Part shown: piece after piece, positions 48,358 through 55,428 of the stretch | Layout of the letters: the number at the start of each line of letters is the position of its first letter | How positions within the stretch are numbered: the first letter of the stretch is position 1 | Assembly (NCBI RefSeq): GCF_000718015.1 | Contig: NZ_JODY01000004.1 | Span: 124,001 to 188,000, forward strand | Length of the DNA stretch: 64,000 nucleotides | Origin: Streptomyces catenulae | Lineage (GTDB): Bacteria > Actinomycetota > Actinomycetes > Streptomycetales > Streptomycetaceae | Reading direction: 5' to 3' | Position numbers and translations under genes: made by a program | The notes under the pieces: model-generated | Seen by the model: only the letters and a program-made list of their open reading frames with translations | Databases searched by the model: none | What the model was told of the DNA's origin: nothing

Positions 48358-48771
48358 GTGTCCCAGATCGCAGGCGAGCCCGGGACCCAGGACTTCGTGG
48401 AAGTCCGGCTGCCCGCTGCGGGTGCCTACCTTTCCGTGCTGCGTACGGCCACCGCCGGACTCGCAGCCCGCTTGGACTTCACCCTCGACGAGATCGAGGA
48501 CCTGCGCATCGCGGTGGACGAGGCGTGCGCGATCCTGCTCCAGCAGGCCGTCCCCGGCTCCGTGCTGAGCTGCGTCTTCCGTCTCATCGACGACGCGCTG
48601 CAGGTGACCGTCTCGGCGCCGACCACCGACGGCCGCGCACCCGAGCGCGACACCTTCGCCTGGACGGTGCTCTCCGCACTGGCCGGCAAGGTCGACTCCA
48701 CCGTCGCCGAGGACCGTACGGTCACCATCAGCCTCTACAAGGAGCGCGGCGCCGGTCCCGGACCGTCATGA
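48358..48771 (+). CDS. prsH: Anti-sigma factor for SigH (RsbW-type kinase)
   Basis: A 137-residue HATPase-type anti-sigma factor. DEIEDLRIAVDEACAILLQQ contains the N-box-like region, and TVAEDRTVTISLYK the final strand. It sequesters SigH and can phosphorylate an anti-anti-sigma factor. GTG 48358 has GGAGGTGAGG upstream. The 16-bp gap to sigH makes an operon, as in S. coelicolor (prsH/ushX). The 285-bp upstream region must hold the operon's promoters; a GTTTAC near 48108 is a possible SigH-type -35, weakly supported. Confidence 0.93.
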   Translation: MSQIAGEPGTQDFVEVRLPAAGAYLSVLRTATAGLAARLDFTLDEIEDLRIAVDEACAILLQQAVPGSVLSCVFRLIDDALQVTVSAPTTDGRAPERDTFAWTVLSALAGKVDSTVAEDRTVTISLYKERGAGPGPS

Positions 48772-48787
48772 CCGAACAGGGGGCCCC

Positions 48788-49807
48788 GTGAAAGATCTCG
48801 AACGCGGCGCGGGGATCGCGCCGGGTGCGACCATCCCGGACCAGCAGGCCCGGCCGCACCCGACGGGCGCGGACGACCCCGGCGGCCGGCCGGACGCAGC
48901 GGAGCAGGCAGAGCGGGCGGACCACATGGACGACAGCGAGCAGCAGGGCGCGCGGGCGCAGCACACGCCGCGCCCGTCCCAGGAGACCCCGGAGGAGCCC
49001 CAGGGCGCTCCGGAGCCCCCGCACGCCCACGAACCGGCGCACGCCCACGATCCGCACGACCGCAGCGGCGCCCGGGCGATGTTCTACGAGCTGCGCAAGC
49101 TCCCCGACGGCTCCCCGGAGCGCGCGGAGCTGCGCAACACCCTGGTGCGGATGCACCTCCCGCTGGTCGAGCACCTGGCCCGCAGATTCCGCAACCGCGG
49201 CGAGCCCCTGGACGACCTCACCCAGGTCGCGACCATCGGTCTGATCAAGTCGGTCGACCGCTTCGACCCGGACCGCGGCGTGGAGTTCTCCACGTACGCG
49301 ACGCCCACCGTCGTCGGCGAGATCAAGCGGCACTTCCGGGACAAGGGCTGGGCGGTCCGGGTGCCGCGCCGCCTCCAGGAGCTGCGGCTGTCGCTGACGA
49401 CGGCGACCGCAGAGCTGTCCCAGCGGCACGGCCGGGCGCCGACGGTCCACGAGTTGGCGGAGCATCTGTCGCTCTCCGAGGAGGAGGTCCTGGAGGGCCT
49501 GGAGTCGGCGAACGCCTACTCCACCCTCTCCCTCGACGTCCCGGACACCGACGACGAGTCCCCCGCGGTGGCCGACACGCTCGGCGCGGAGGACGAGGCG
49601 CTGGAGGGCGTGGAGTACCGCGAGTCGCTCAAGCCGCTGCTGGAGGATCTGCCGCCGCGCGAGAAGAAGATCCTGCTGCTGCGGTTCTTCGGCAACATGA
49701 CCCAGTCGCAGATCGCCCAGGAGGTCGGCATCTCCCAGATGCACGTCTCCCGGCTGCTGGCCCGCACCCTGGCCCAGCTCCGCGACCGTCTCCTCGTGGA
49801 GGAGTGA
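48788..49807 (+). CDS. sigH: Stress-response sigma factor SigH (SigB-family)
   Basis: A 339-residue SigB/SigF-type sigma factor. Region 2 includes LVRMHLPLVEHLARRF and DDLTQVATIGLIKSVDRFD; region 3 RVPRRLQELRL; region 4 LPPREKKILLLRFFGNMTQSQIAQEVGISQMHVSR. The first 95 residues are a hydrophilic, Gln/Pro/His-rich extension. In S. coelicolor sigH yields several isoforms from alternative starts; here the GTG at 48788 and in-frame ATGs at 48926 and 49079 could do the same. It directs osmotic-stress and developmental transcription. Confidence 0.95.
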   Translation: MKDLERGAGIAPGATIPDQQARPHPTGADDPGGRPDAAEQAERADHMDDSEQQGARAQHTPRPSQETPEEPQGAPEPPHAHEPAHAHDPHDRSGARAMFYELRKLPDGSPERAELRNTLVRMHLPLVEHLARRFRNRGEPLDDLTQVATIGLIKSVDRFDPDRGVEFSTYATPTVVGEIKRHFRDKGWAVRVPRRLQELRLSLTTATAELSQRHGRAPTVHELAEHLSLSEEEVLEGLESANAYSTLSLDVPDTDDESPAVADTLGAEDEALEGVEYRESLKPLLEDLPPREKKILLLRFFGNMTQSQIAQEVGISQMHVSRLLARTLAQLRDRLLVEE

Positions 49808-49840
49808 GCGTCGAGGAGTGAGCGTCGAGGAGTGAGCGTC
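49799..49840. repeat. Three tandem 14-bp repeats over the sigH stop codon
   Basis: GAGGAGTGAGCGTC is repeated exactly three times. The first copy contains the TGA stop of sigH; the others lie downstream. Because 14 is not a multiple of three, the TGA of each copy falls in a different frame. Confidence 0.92.
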
Positions 49841-49848
49841 CGGCCGTG

Positions 49849-49894
49849 ACGGCGCAAGGGGCGGGATCCGCGTGGATCCCGCCCCTTGCGCCGT
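49849..49894. terminator. Bidirectional terminator with 21-bp perfect stem
   Basis: 49849-49869 and 49874-49894 are exact reverse complements (starting ACGGCGCAAGGGG) with a GCGT loop, between sigH and the convergent membrane protein gene. Confidence 0.95.
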
Positions 49895-49903
49895 TCCGGT
49901 CCG

Positions 49904-50362
49904 CTACTCCCGCGGCCCGATGCCGAGCGCCACCGTGGCCGTCGGGTTGACCAGCAACGCGAGGACCGCGAAGGCGGCGACCGCCAGCGCGACGCCCGCG
50001 GCGATCAGCGCGCCACCGGAGCTGATCAGCGTCCAGGCGACCGGCAGCGCCACGATCTGGGTGATCATCGAGGGGCCGCGGCTCCAGCGGCGGAGCAGCC
50101 ACAGCCCGCGGGCGGCGGCCAGCGGCAACGCCGCCAGCGCGAGCACGGTCACCGCGCCCGTCACGGCCTGTTGCGGGCTGTCGGGCGAGCCGGTGAGGCC
50201 CTCGATCAACAGGGAGATGCCGAGGGCCGCCAGCGCGACGCCCTCGACGGCGGTGAGCACCGCGGCGGCGCTCAGCCGGGCCGGGCGCGGTCCGGGCCGC
50301 TCGGGGGCCGCGGGCGCGGCGGCGGCCTGGCGTGCGGACTTCTTCTGCTGCTTACTGCTCAC
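49904..50362 (-). CDS. Small integral membrane protein, function unknown
   Basis: A 152-residue protein: basic N-terminus (SSKQQKKSAR) then four hydrophobic helices, with LRRWSRGPSMITQIVALPVAW between helices 2 and 3. It looks like the actinobacterial membrane proteins usually annotated only as hypothetical. GTG 50362 is the plausible start. Convergent with sigH, divergent from the dagK-like gene. Confidence 0.8.
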   Translation of the reverse strand: MSSKQQKKSARQAAAAPAAPERPGPRPARLSAAAVLTAVEGVALAALGISLLIEGLTGSPDSPQQAVTGAVTVLALAALPLAAARGLWLLRRWSRGPSMITQIVALPVAWTLISSGGALIAAGVALAVAAFAVLALLVNPTATVALGIGPRE

Positions 50363-50504
50363 CCCAGCAGGGTAGCGCCGCCCCGCCGTCCACCGGCCGC
50401 CCCCGGGCCGCCGTACGGGACCGGCGCCGCGCCCCGGGCGCCGGGGCGCCGTCCGGGGAGGTGCGTCGCAGGGCCGGTACCAGCAGGTAGGTACGCTGGC
50501 GGTC

Positions 50505-51488
50505 ATGCGCGCGCTTCTCGTGGTCAATCCCGCTGCCACCACCACCAGTGCCCGCACCCGTGACGTACTGGCCCACGCGCTCGCCAGCGACCTCGATCTG
50601 ACGGTCGCCGAGACCCGGTACCGCGGCCACGCCCGCGATCTCGCCCGGCAGGCGGCCGAGGACGGCCGGACCGAGCTGGTGGTGGCGCTCGGCGGCGACG
50701 GCACGGTCAACGAGGTCGTCAACGGTCTGCTGACGCACGGACCCGATCCGGAGTCCCACCCCCGGCTGGCCGTGGTGCCCGGCGGCTCCACCAACGTCTT
50801 CGCCCGCGCCCTCGGCCTGCCGAACGACGTCGTGGAGGCCACCGGCGCCCTGTTGGACGCGCTGCGGGACGGCAGTGAGCGCACGGTCGGTCTGGGGCAC
50901 GCGGCGGGCACCCGGGGCAGCGAGGACGAGGGCGTCCCGGGGCGCTGGTTCACCTTCTGCGCCGGGTTCGGCTTCGACGCCGGGGTGGTCGGCCGCGTCG
51001 AACAGCAGCGCGAGCGCGGTAAGCGTTCGACGCACAGCCTCTACGTCCGGCAGGTCGTCCGGCAGTTCCTGGGCGACCAGAACCGCCGGGAGGGCACCAT
51101 CACACTGGAGCGCCCGGCCCCCGACGGCGGCGCACCGGAGGTCACCGAGGGGCTGGTGATGTCGATAATCTGCAACACCTCTCCCTGGAGCTACCTGGGC
51201 AATCGCCCGCTCTACCCGCTCCCGGACGCCTCCTTCGACACCGCGCTGGACGTCTTCGCACTGAGCCGCCTCTCCCCCGCCGCGGTGACGCGTTACGCGA
51301 CCCAGTTGCTGACCTCGACGCCCGAGCGCGGACCCCACGGCAAGCACGCACTGTCACTCCATGACCTGACGGCCTTCACCTTGCATTCACAGGCGCCACT
51401 GCCCTTTCAGATGGACGGAGACCACCTCGGACTGCGTACGAGTGTGACGTTCACAGGCGTACGCCGTGCACTGCGTGTGATTGTGTGA
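50505..51488 (+). CDS. Diacylglycerol/sphingosine-kinase-like lipid kinase
   Basis: A 327-residue DAGK-catalytic-domain protein: VVNPAATTTSAR near the start, VVALGGDGTVNEVVNGL as the ATP site, PGGSTNVFARALGLP and FCAGFGFDAGVV as further DgkB/YegS blocks. It would phosphorylate diacylglycerol or a related lipid at the membrane surface, recycling phospholipid head-group intermediates. ATG 50505. It lies upstream of wblE on the same strand, but a 320-bp gap separates them. Confidence 0.92.
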   Translation: MRALLVVNPAATTTSARTRDVLAHALASDLDLTVAETRYRGHARDLARQAAEDGRTELVVALGGDGTVNEVVNGLLTHGPDPESHPRLAVVPGGSTNVFARALGLPNDVVEATGALLDALRDGSERTVGLGHAAGTRGSEDEGVPGRWFTFCAGFGFDAGVVGRVEQQRERGKRSTHSLYVRQVVRQFLGDQNRREGTITLERPAPDGGAPEVTEGLVMSIICNTSPWSYLGNRPLYPLPDASFDTALDVFALSRLSPAAVTRYATQLLTSTPERGPHGKHALSLHDLTAFTLHSQAPLPFQMDGDHLGLRTSVTFTGVRRALRVIV

Positions 51489-51808
51489 GCAGTAGAGCCT
51501 AAAGTCCTTTCACTCGAACGTTTAGGCTGACTTCCACCCCCTAGAAGTACGGCTGTGACCTAGGCGACACCAAGGAATCAAAAAAAAGTTTCCGGTAGGG
51601 GTTGTATCCGTCGCCGAGGTTTGCGAGTCTCTTCATGGCGATCGGGACGGCCACTTCACCGGCCCCCTTGAGAGCCCGAATCCCCTCCTCATTCCACAGG
51701 ACCGCACCAGTTTGTCGACTGGCATTCGGCCCTTCCCCTGCGGAGGGATTCGTGAAAGCGTTCACATTCACAAGCAACGTTCCCGTTATACGAGGAGATG
51801 GAGCAGCC
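51489..51808. other. Gap upstream of wblE with hairpin and repeat
   Basis: AGCCTAAA (51496-51503) and TTTAGGCT (51521-51528) form an 8-bp stem after the lipid kinase, a possible terminator. GTGAA-AGCG-TTCAC (51752-51765) is a near-perfect dyad followed by another TTCACA, about 45 bp before wblE, and TTATAC (51786-51791) may be its -10. The G+C content is visibly lower than in neighbouring genes. No gene supported. Confidence 0.5.
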
Positions 51809-52066
51809 ATGGACTGGCGTCACCGCGCCGTTTGCCGCGAAGAAGACCCCGAGCTCTTCTTCCCCATCGGCAACACCGGTCCTGCGCTCCTGCAGATCGA
51901 GGAAGCCAAGGCCGTCTGCCGCCGCTGCCCCGTCATGGAGCAGTGCCTGCAGTGGGCGCTCGAGTCCGGCCAGGACTCCGGCGTCTGGGGTGGTCTGAGT
52001 GAGGACGAGCGCCGCGCAATGAAGCGCCGTGCAGCTCGCAACCGGGCGCGCAACGCCAGCGCCTGA
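51809..52066 (+). CDS. wblE: WhiB-family iron-sulfur regulator WblE
   Basis: An 85-residue Wbl protein. Four cysteines at residues 9, 37, 40 and 46 (CRRCPVMEQC) ligate a [4Fe-4S] cluster; the G[VI]WGG turn is GVWGGLS, and the C-terminus is a basic helix (MKRRAARNRARN). Wbl proteins bind sigma region 4 and respond to NO and oxygen. WblE is the Streptomyces counterpart of mycobacterial WhiB1, and as there it lies beside a PdtaS-type kinase gene. ATG 51809 follows GAGGAGATGGAG. Confidence 0.96.
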   Translation: MDWRHRAVCREEDPELFFPIGNTGPALLQIEEAKAVCRRCPVMEQCLQWALESGQDSGVWGGLSEDERRAMKRRAARNRARNASA

Positions 52067-52134
52067 CACAGACTCCCCGTGGCCCCCGAGCCGCAGCGCG
52101 CAGTACCCCCGATGCGCAGAAGAACGTGAGCTTT

Positions 52135-52165
52135 GAGCCCCGGACCATCCGATGGTCCGGGGCTC
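52135..52165. terminator. Bidirectional terminator between wblE and pdtaS
   Basis: GAGCCCCGGACCAT pairs perfectly with ATGGTCCGGGGCTC (14 bp) around a three-base CCG spacer, between convergent genes. Confidence 0.85.
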
Positions 52166-52222
52166 AGTGCTGTGCGGACCACCGCCGCGCCACTCCCCCG
52201 GTGGCCGCGGCGCCCGCCCGGC

Positions 52223-53701
52223 TCAGCTCTTCTCGGGCCGCACCGGTACGTCGAGGAGCACCCGCGTACCGCCCTCGGCGCCGCGCACCATGTCGAACGC
52301 GCCGCCCAACTCCCCCTCCACCAGGGTCCGTACGATCTGGAGCCCCAGATTTCCGGCGCTGTGCGGGTCGAAGCCCTCGGGCAGCCCGCGACCGTTGTCC
52401 TGGACGGTGACCAGCAGCCGCGGCTCCGTGCGGCTGCCGCCGCGGACCGCGCCGACCTCGACCGTGCCCTGTTCGCCCTCGTCGAAGGCGTGTTCCAGGG
52501 CGTTCTGGAGGATCTCGGTCAGCACCATCGACAGCGGGGTGGCGACCTCGGCGTCGAGGATGCCGAAACGGCCGGTGCGGCGGGTGGTGACCTTGCCGGG
52601 GGAGATCTCGGCGACCATCGCGAGGACCCGGTCGGCGATCTCGTCGAACTGGACGCGTTCGTCGAGGTTCTGCGAGAGCGTCTCGTGGACGATGGCGATC
52701 GAGCCGACCCGGCGCACCGCCTCGTCCAGTGCCTCGCGGCCCTTGGCGGAGTCCATCCGGCGGGACTGGAGGCGCAGCAGCGCGGCGACGGTCTGGAGGT
52801 TGTTCTTCACCCGGTGGTGGATCTCCCGGATGGTGGCGTCCTTGGTGATCAATTCCCGTTCACGGCGGCGGAGTTCGGTGACGTCGCGGAGCAGCACCAG
52901 CGAACCGCTGTGGGTGCCCTTGGGCTTGAGCGGGATCGCCCGGAGCTGGATCACCCCCTCCTCGCCCTCCACCTCGAACTCCCTGGGCGCCCAGCCGCTG
53001 GCCAGCTTGACCAGCGCCTCGTCGACCGGGCCGCGGGCGGGTGCCAGTTCGGCGGTGGTGCGGCCGAGGTGGTGGCCCACCAGGTCGGCGGCGAGGCCGA
53101 GGCGGTGGTAGGCGGAGAGGGCGTTGGGGCTGGCGTACTGGACGACGCCGTCCGCGTCGAGCCTGATCAGACCGTCACCGGCGCGCGGCGAGGCGTCCAT
53201 GTCGACCTGCTGGGCCGGGAACGGAAACGTTCCGGCGGCGATCATCTGGGCGAGGTCGGAGGCGCTCTGGAGGTAGGTCAGCTCCAGGCGGCTGGGGGTG
53301 CGGACGGTGAGGAGGTTGGTGTTGCGGGCGATCACGCCCAGCACCCGGCCCTCGCGGCGTACCGGGATGGACTCGACGCGGACCGGCACCTCCTCGCGCC
53401 ACTCCGGGTCGCCCTCGCGGACGATCCGGCCCTCGTCCAGCGCGGAGTCGAGCATCGGGCGGCGGCCCCGGGGGACGAGGTGGCCGACCATGTCGTCCTG
53501 GTAGGAGGTGGGCCCGGTGTTCGGCCGCATCTGGGCCACCGACACATAGCGGGTGCCGTCGAGGGTGGGCACCCAGAGCACCAGATCGGCGAAGGACAGA
53601 TCGGACAGCAGCTGCCATTCCGAGACGAGCAGGTGCAGCCACTCGAGGTCGGAGTCGCTCAGAGCGGTGTGCTGGCGTACGAGATCGTTCATGGAGGGCA
53701 C
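52223..53701 (-). CDS. pdtaS: PdtaS-type soluble sensor histidine kinase
   Basis: A 492-residue kinase without membrane segments: N-terminal GAF-like domain (about 1-150), PAS-like domain (about 160-275, with LIRLDADGVVQYASPNA), then HisKA_2 with the phospho-acceptor in REIHHRVKNNLQT (about 295) and a HATPase domain (LTEILQNALEHAF, DNGRGLP, GLQIVRTLV). This order is that of mycobacterial PdtaS, which signals to the ANTAR regulator PdtaR. GTG 53701 or ATG 53692 may start it. A DasR-like site lies 133 bp upstream. Confidence 0.92.
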   Translation of the reverse strand: MPSMNDLVRQHTALSDSDLEWLHLLVSEWQLLSDLSFADLVLWVPTLDGTRYVSVAQMRPNTGPTSYQDDMVGHLVPRGRRPMLDSALDEGRIVREGDPEWREEVPVRVESIPVRREGRVLGVIARNTNLLTVRTPSRLELTYLQSASDLAQMIAAGTFPFPAQQVDMDASPRAGDGLIRLDADGVVQYASPNALSAYHRLGLAADLVGHHLGRTTAELAPARGPVDEALVKLASGWAPREFEVEGEEGVIQLRAIPLKPKGTHSGSLVLLRDVTELRRRERELITKDATIREIHHRVKNNLQTVAALLRLQSRRMDSAKGREALDEAVRRVGSIAIVHETLSQNLDERVQFDEIADRVLAMVAEISPGKVTTRRTGRFGILDAEVATPLSMVLTEILQNALEHAFDEGEQGTVEVGAVRGGSRTEPRLLVTVQDNGRGLPEGFDPHSAGNLGLQIVRTLVEGELGGAFDMVRGAEGGTRVLLDVPVRPEKS

Positions 53702-53833
53702 GTCAGCGAGCCTACCGGCGTACGGTGTCCCTGTTCTTCCCGTGTTCTCCGTACGGAGGCCGTCCCGTGGGGCGGCCGTACCGTGGGCGGCGCGGCGCGG
53801 ATCTTTTGCCCTGCATGGGCATGGACAGATCAG

Positions 53834-53849
53834 AATGGTCTAGTCCACA
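53834..53849. promoter_or_regulatory. DasR-responsive-element-like site upstream of pdtaS
   Basis: AATGGTCTAGTCCACA agrees with the DasR consensus ACTGGTCTAGACCAGT at 12 of 16 positions, with TGGTCTAG intact. It is as good as the nagB-proximal site by the same count, but lies 133 bp from pdtaS and about 720 bp from nagB. Confidence 0.7.
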
Positions 53850-54521
53850 ATGTTTTCCGTTACCGACTTCCGCTCTCCCCGCACAGGAGGGCGGATCGAG
53901 GCCGGCGCGTTCTCTGCCCTGACTACGCGGCGGTCTCCGATCGACCGGCTCCCCGGCGGGCGCCACCCCTACCGCACTCGGGGTGCCCGACCGCCCCGCG
54001 GAACCGGCCGATGTAGCTCCGGGCTGCGGTGCCGGACAGGTTGAGGGTCCTGTCCCGGCGCCGCGGCCCGCGGGTGTTTCCGGGGCCGATGCGTTGTTCG
54101 CGGGCCGGGCCGGATCTTGCGTTGATGGCCCGTTGACGGCCAGTTGATTCCGCGCGCCCATGCTGGAAGCGCGCCACCGACCTCCCCGCTCGGCCGCCCG
54201 TCCGCTTCCCCCCGGGCGGCCGCCCGGGTGCGTCGCCGGGCCGGCCCGTTCCCCGTCGGGCAGGGTCCGGCGGCGCGCCCCTTTTCCGGGTCCGCGCATT
54301 CCCCGCGCCCCTTTTTCCGGCACCGGCCGCCGCTCCCCCATTTCCCTTTCCCCGTAAGGGAATTACGGAATTCCGGGCACCCGGGGCCGAACGGCGGACA
54401 AACGGAGCGTGGAAGATTCGGCACGGAGAGTGGAAATGCGGGGGCGGGTGGGAATTCGGGGCCGAATCCGGGTGGGAAGACGGCTTCCGGGAACCGGGCC
54501 GGGGGACGTCCACTCTGATAG

Positions 54522-54537
54522 ATTGGTCTATACCACC
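54522..54537. promoter_or_regulatory. DasR-responsive element upstream of nagB
   Basis: ATTGGTCTATACCACC matches 12 of 16 positions of the DasR consensus and lies 33 bp before the nagB start, where DasR would repress until glucosamine-6-phosphate accumulates. Such sites at nagB are known in Streptomyces. Confidence 0.88.
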
Positions 54538-54569
54538 AGACTCCCATTCTTCAGAACGGCAGGCCACGC

Positions 54570-55352
54570 GTGGAAGTTGTCATCGTTCCGGACGCCCCCG
54601 CAGGCGGCAGGCTCATCGCCGACGCCCTCGCCGCGCTGGTGCGCCGCAAGCCCGACGCGCTGCTCGGCGTCGCCACCGGCTCGACCCCGCTGCCCATCTA
54701 CGAAGCGCTCGCCGCGCAGGTCGCGTCCGGCGCGGTGGACGCCTCGCGGGTCCGCGTCTGTCAGCTCGACGAGTACGTCGGACTGCCCGCCGGGCACCCC
54801 GAGTCGTACCGTTCGGTGGTGCTGCGCCAGGTCGTCGAGCCGCTCGGCATCGACAAGGGGTCCTTCCTGGGGCCCGACGGCGCGGCCGAGGACATCCCGG
54901 CGGCCTGTGCGGCGTACGACGAGGCGCTGCGGGCGGCCGGTGGGGTGGACCTCCAGATCCTCGGGATCGGCACGGACGGTCACATCGGTTTCAACGAACC
55001 GTGCTCCTCGCTCGCCTCGCGCACCCGTATCAAGACGCTGACGCAGCAGACCCGTGAGGACAACGCGCGGTTCTTCGACAGCCTCGACGAGGTGCCGCAC
55101 CACGTCATCACGCAGGGCATCGGCACGATCCTGGAGGCCCGGCACCTGGTGCTGCTGGCGACCGGCGCGGGCAAGGCGCGCGCCGTGGCGCAGGCGGTCG
55201 AGGGCCCGGTCGCCGCGGTGGTGCCCGCCTCGGCGCTCCAGCTGCACCCGCACGCCACGGTCGTCGTCGACGAGGCCGCCGCGTCGGAGCTGAAGCTCGC
55301 GGACTACTTCCGGGCGACGTACGCGGCGAAGCCGGAGTGGCAGGGCCTGTAA
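54570..55352 (+). CDS. nagB: Glucosamine-6-phosphate deaminase
   Basis: A 260-residue NagB: LLGVATGSTPLPIYEAL at the phosphate-binding loop, LDEYVGLP with catalytic aspartate, and GIGTDGHIGFNEPCSS with the catalytic histidine. It converts glucosamine-6-P to fructose-6-P and ammonia, feeding amino sugars into glycolysis. GTG 54570 starts MEVVIVPDA. Control by DasR via the upstream site is expected, and the enzyme lowers the level of the DasR effector. Confidence 0.97.
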   Translation: MEVVIVPDAPAGGRLIADALAALVRRKPDALLGVATGSTPLPIYEALAAQVASGAVDASRVRVCQLDEYVGLPAGHPESYRSVVLRQVVEPLGIDKGSFLGPDGAAEDIPAACAAYDEALRAAGGVDLQILGIGTDGHIGFNEPCSSLASRTRIKTLTQQTREDNARFFDSLDEVPHHVITQGIGTILEARHLVLLATGAGKARAVAQAVEGPVAAVVPASALQLHPHATVVVDEAAASELKLADYFRATYAAKPEWQGL

Positions 55353-55371
55353 GCGGCGCGGACACGGCGAC

Positions 55372-55408
55372 GGCCGGGGCGCTCCCCCCACGCGGGAGCG
55401 TCCCGGCC
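55372..55408. terminator. Bidirectional terminator between nagB and dasD
   Basis: GGCCGGGGCGCTCCC and GGGAGCGTCCCGGCC form a 15-bp stem with one G-T pair and a seven-base loop, between convergent stop codons. Confidence 0.88.
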
Positions 55409-55428
55409 GCCGGTCTGTGGGGGCGCGG

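Larger units (their letters stand above)
53702..54569. other. Large divergent intergenic region, pdtaS / nagB
   Basis: About 870 bp without a convincing gene; open frames on both strands are Arg/Pro/Gly-rich and lack ribosome sites. It holds two DasR-like sites (53834 and 54522), and between them a bulged hairpin at 54031-54059 (GGACAGG-8-CCTGTCC core). A+T-richer tracts at 53795-53870 and 54330-54430 may be promoters. The size suggests a leader or a small RNA. Confidence 0.6.

Noticed and set aside
51574..51603. SigR-type promoter (GGAAT...GTT) ahead of wblE
   Set aside because: The spacing between GGAAT and the GTT is 22 bases, not the 18 expected for SigR.
51541..51810. 89-codon minus-strand frame in the wblE leader
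   Set aside because: It lies wholly within the expected wblE promoter/leader, has no ribosome site and no family, although its composition is less extreme than other shadows.
53850..54044. 64-codon plus-strand frame directly after the DasR-like site at 53834
   Set aside because: Third-codon-position G+C is too low for a Streptomyces gene and no ribosome site precedes it; a non-coding transcript is more likely if anything is made.
53923..54567. Open frames in the pdtaS-nagB gap
   Set aside because: Arg/Pro/Gly-rich products without ribosome sites; frames overlap the nagB DasR site and have no recognisable domain.
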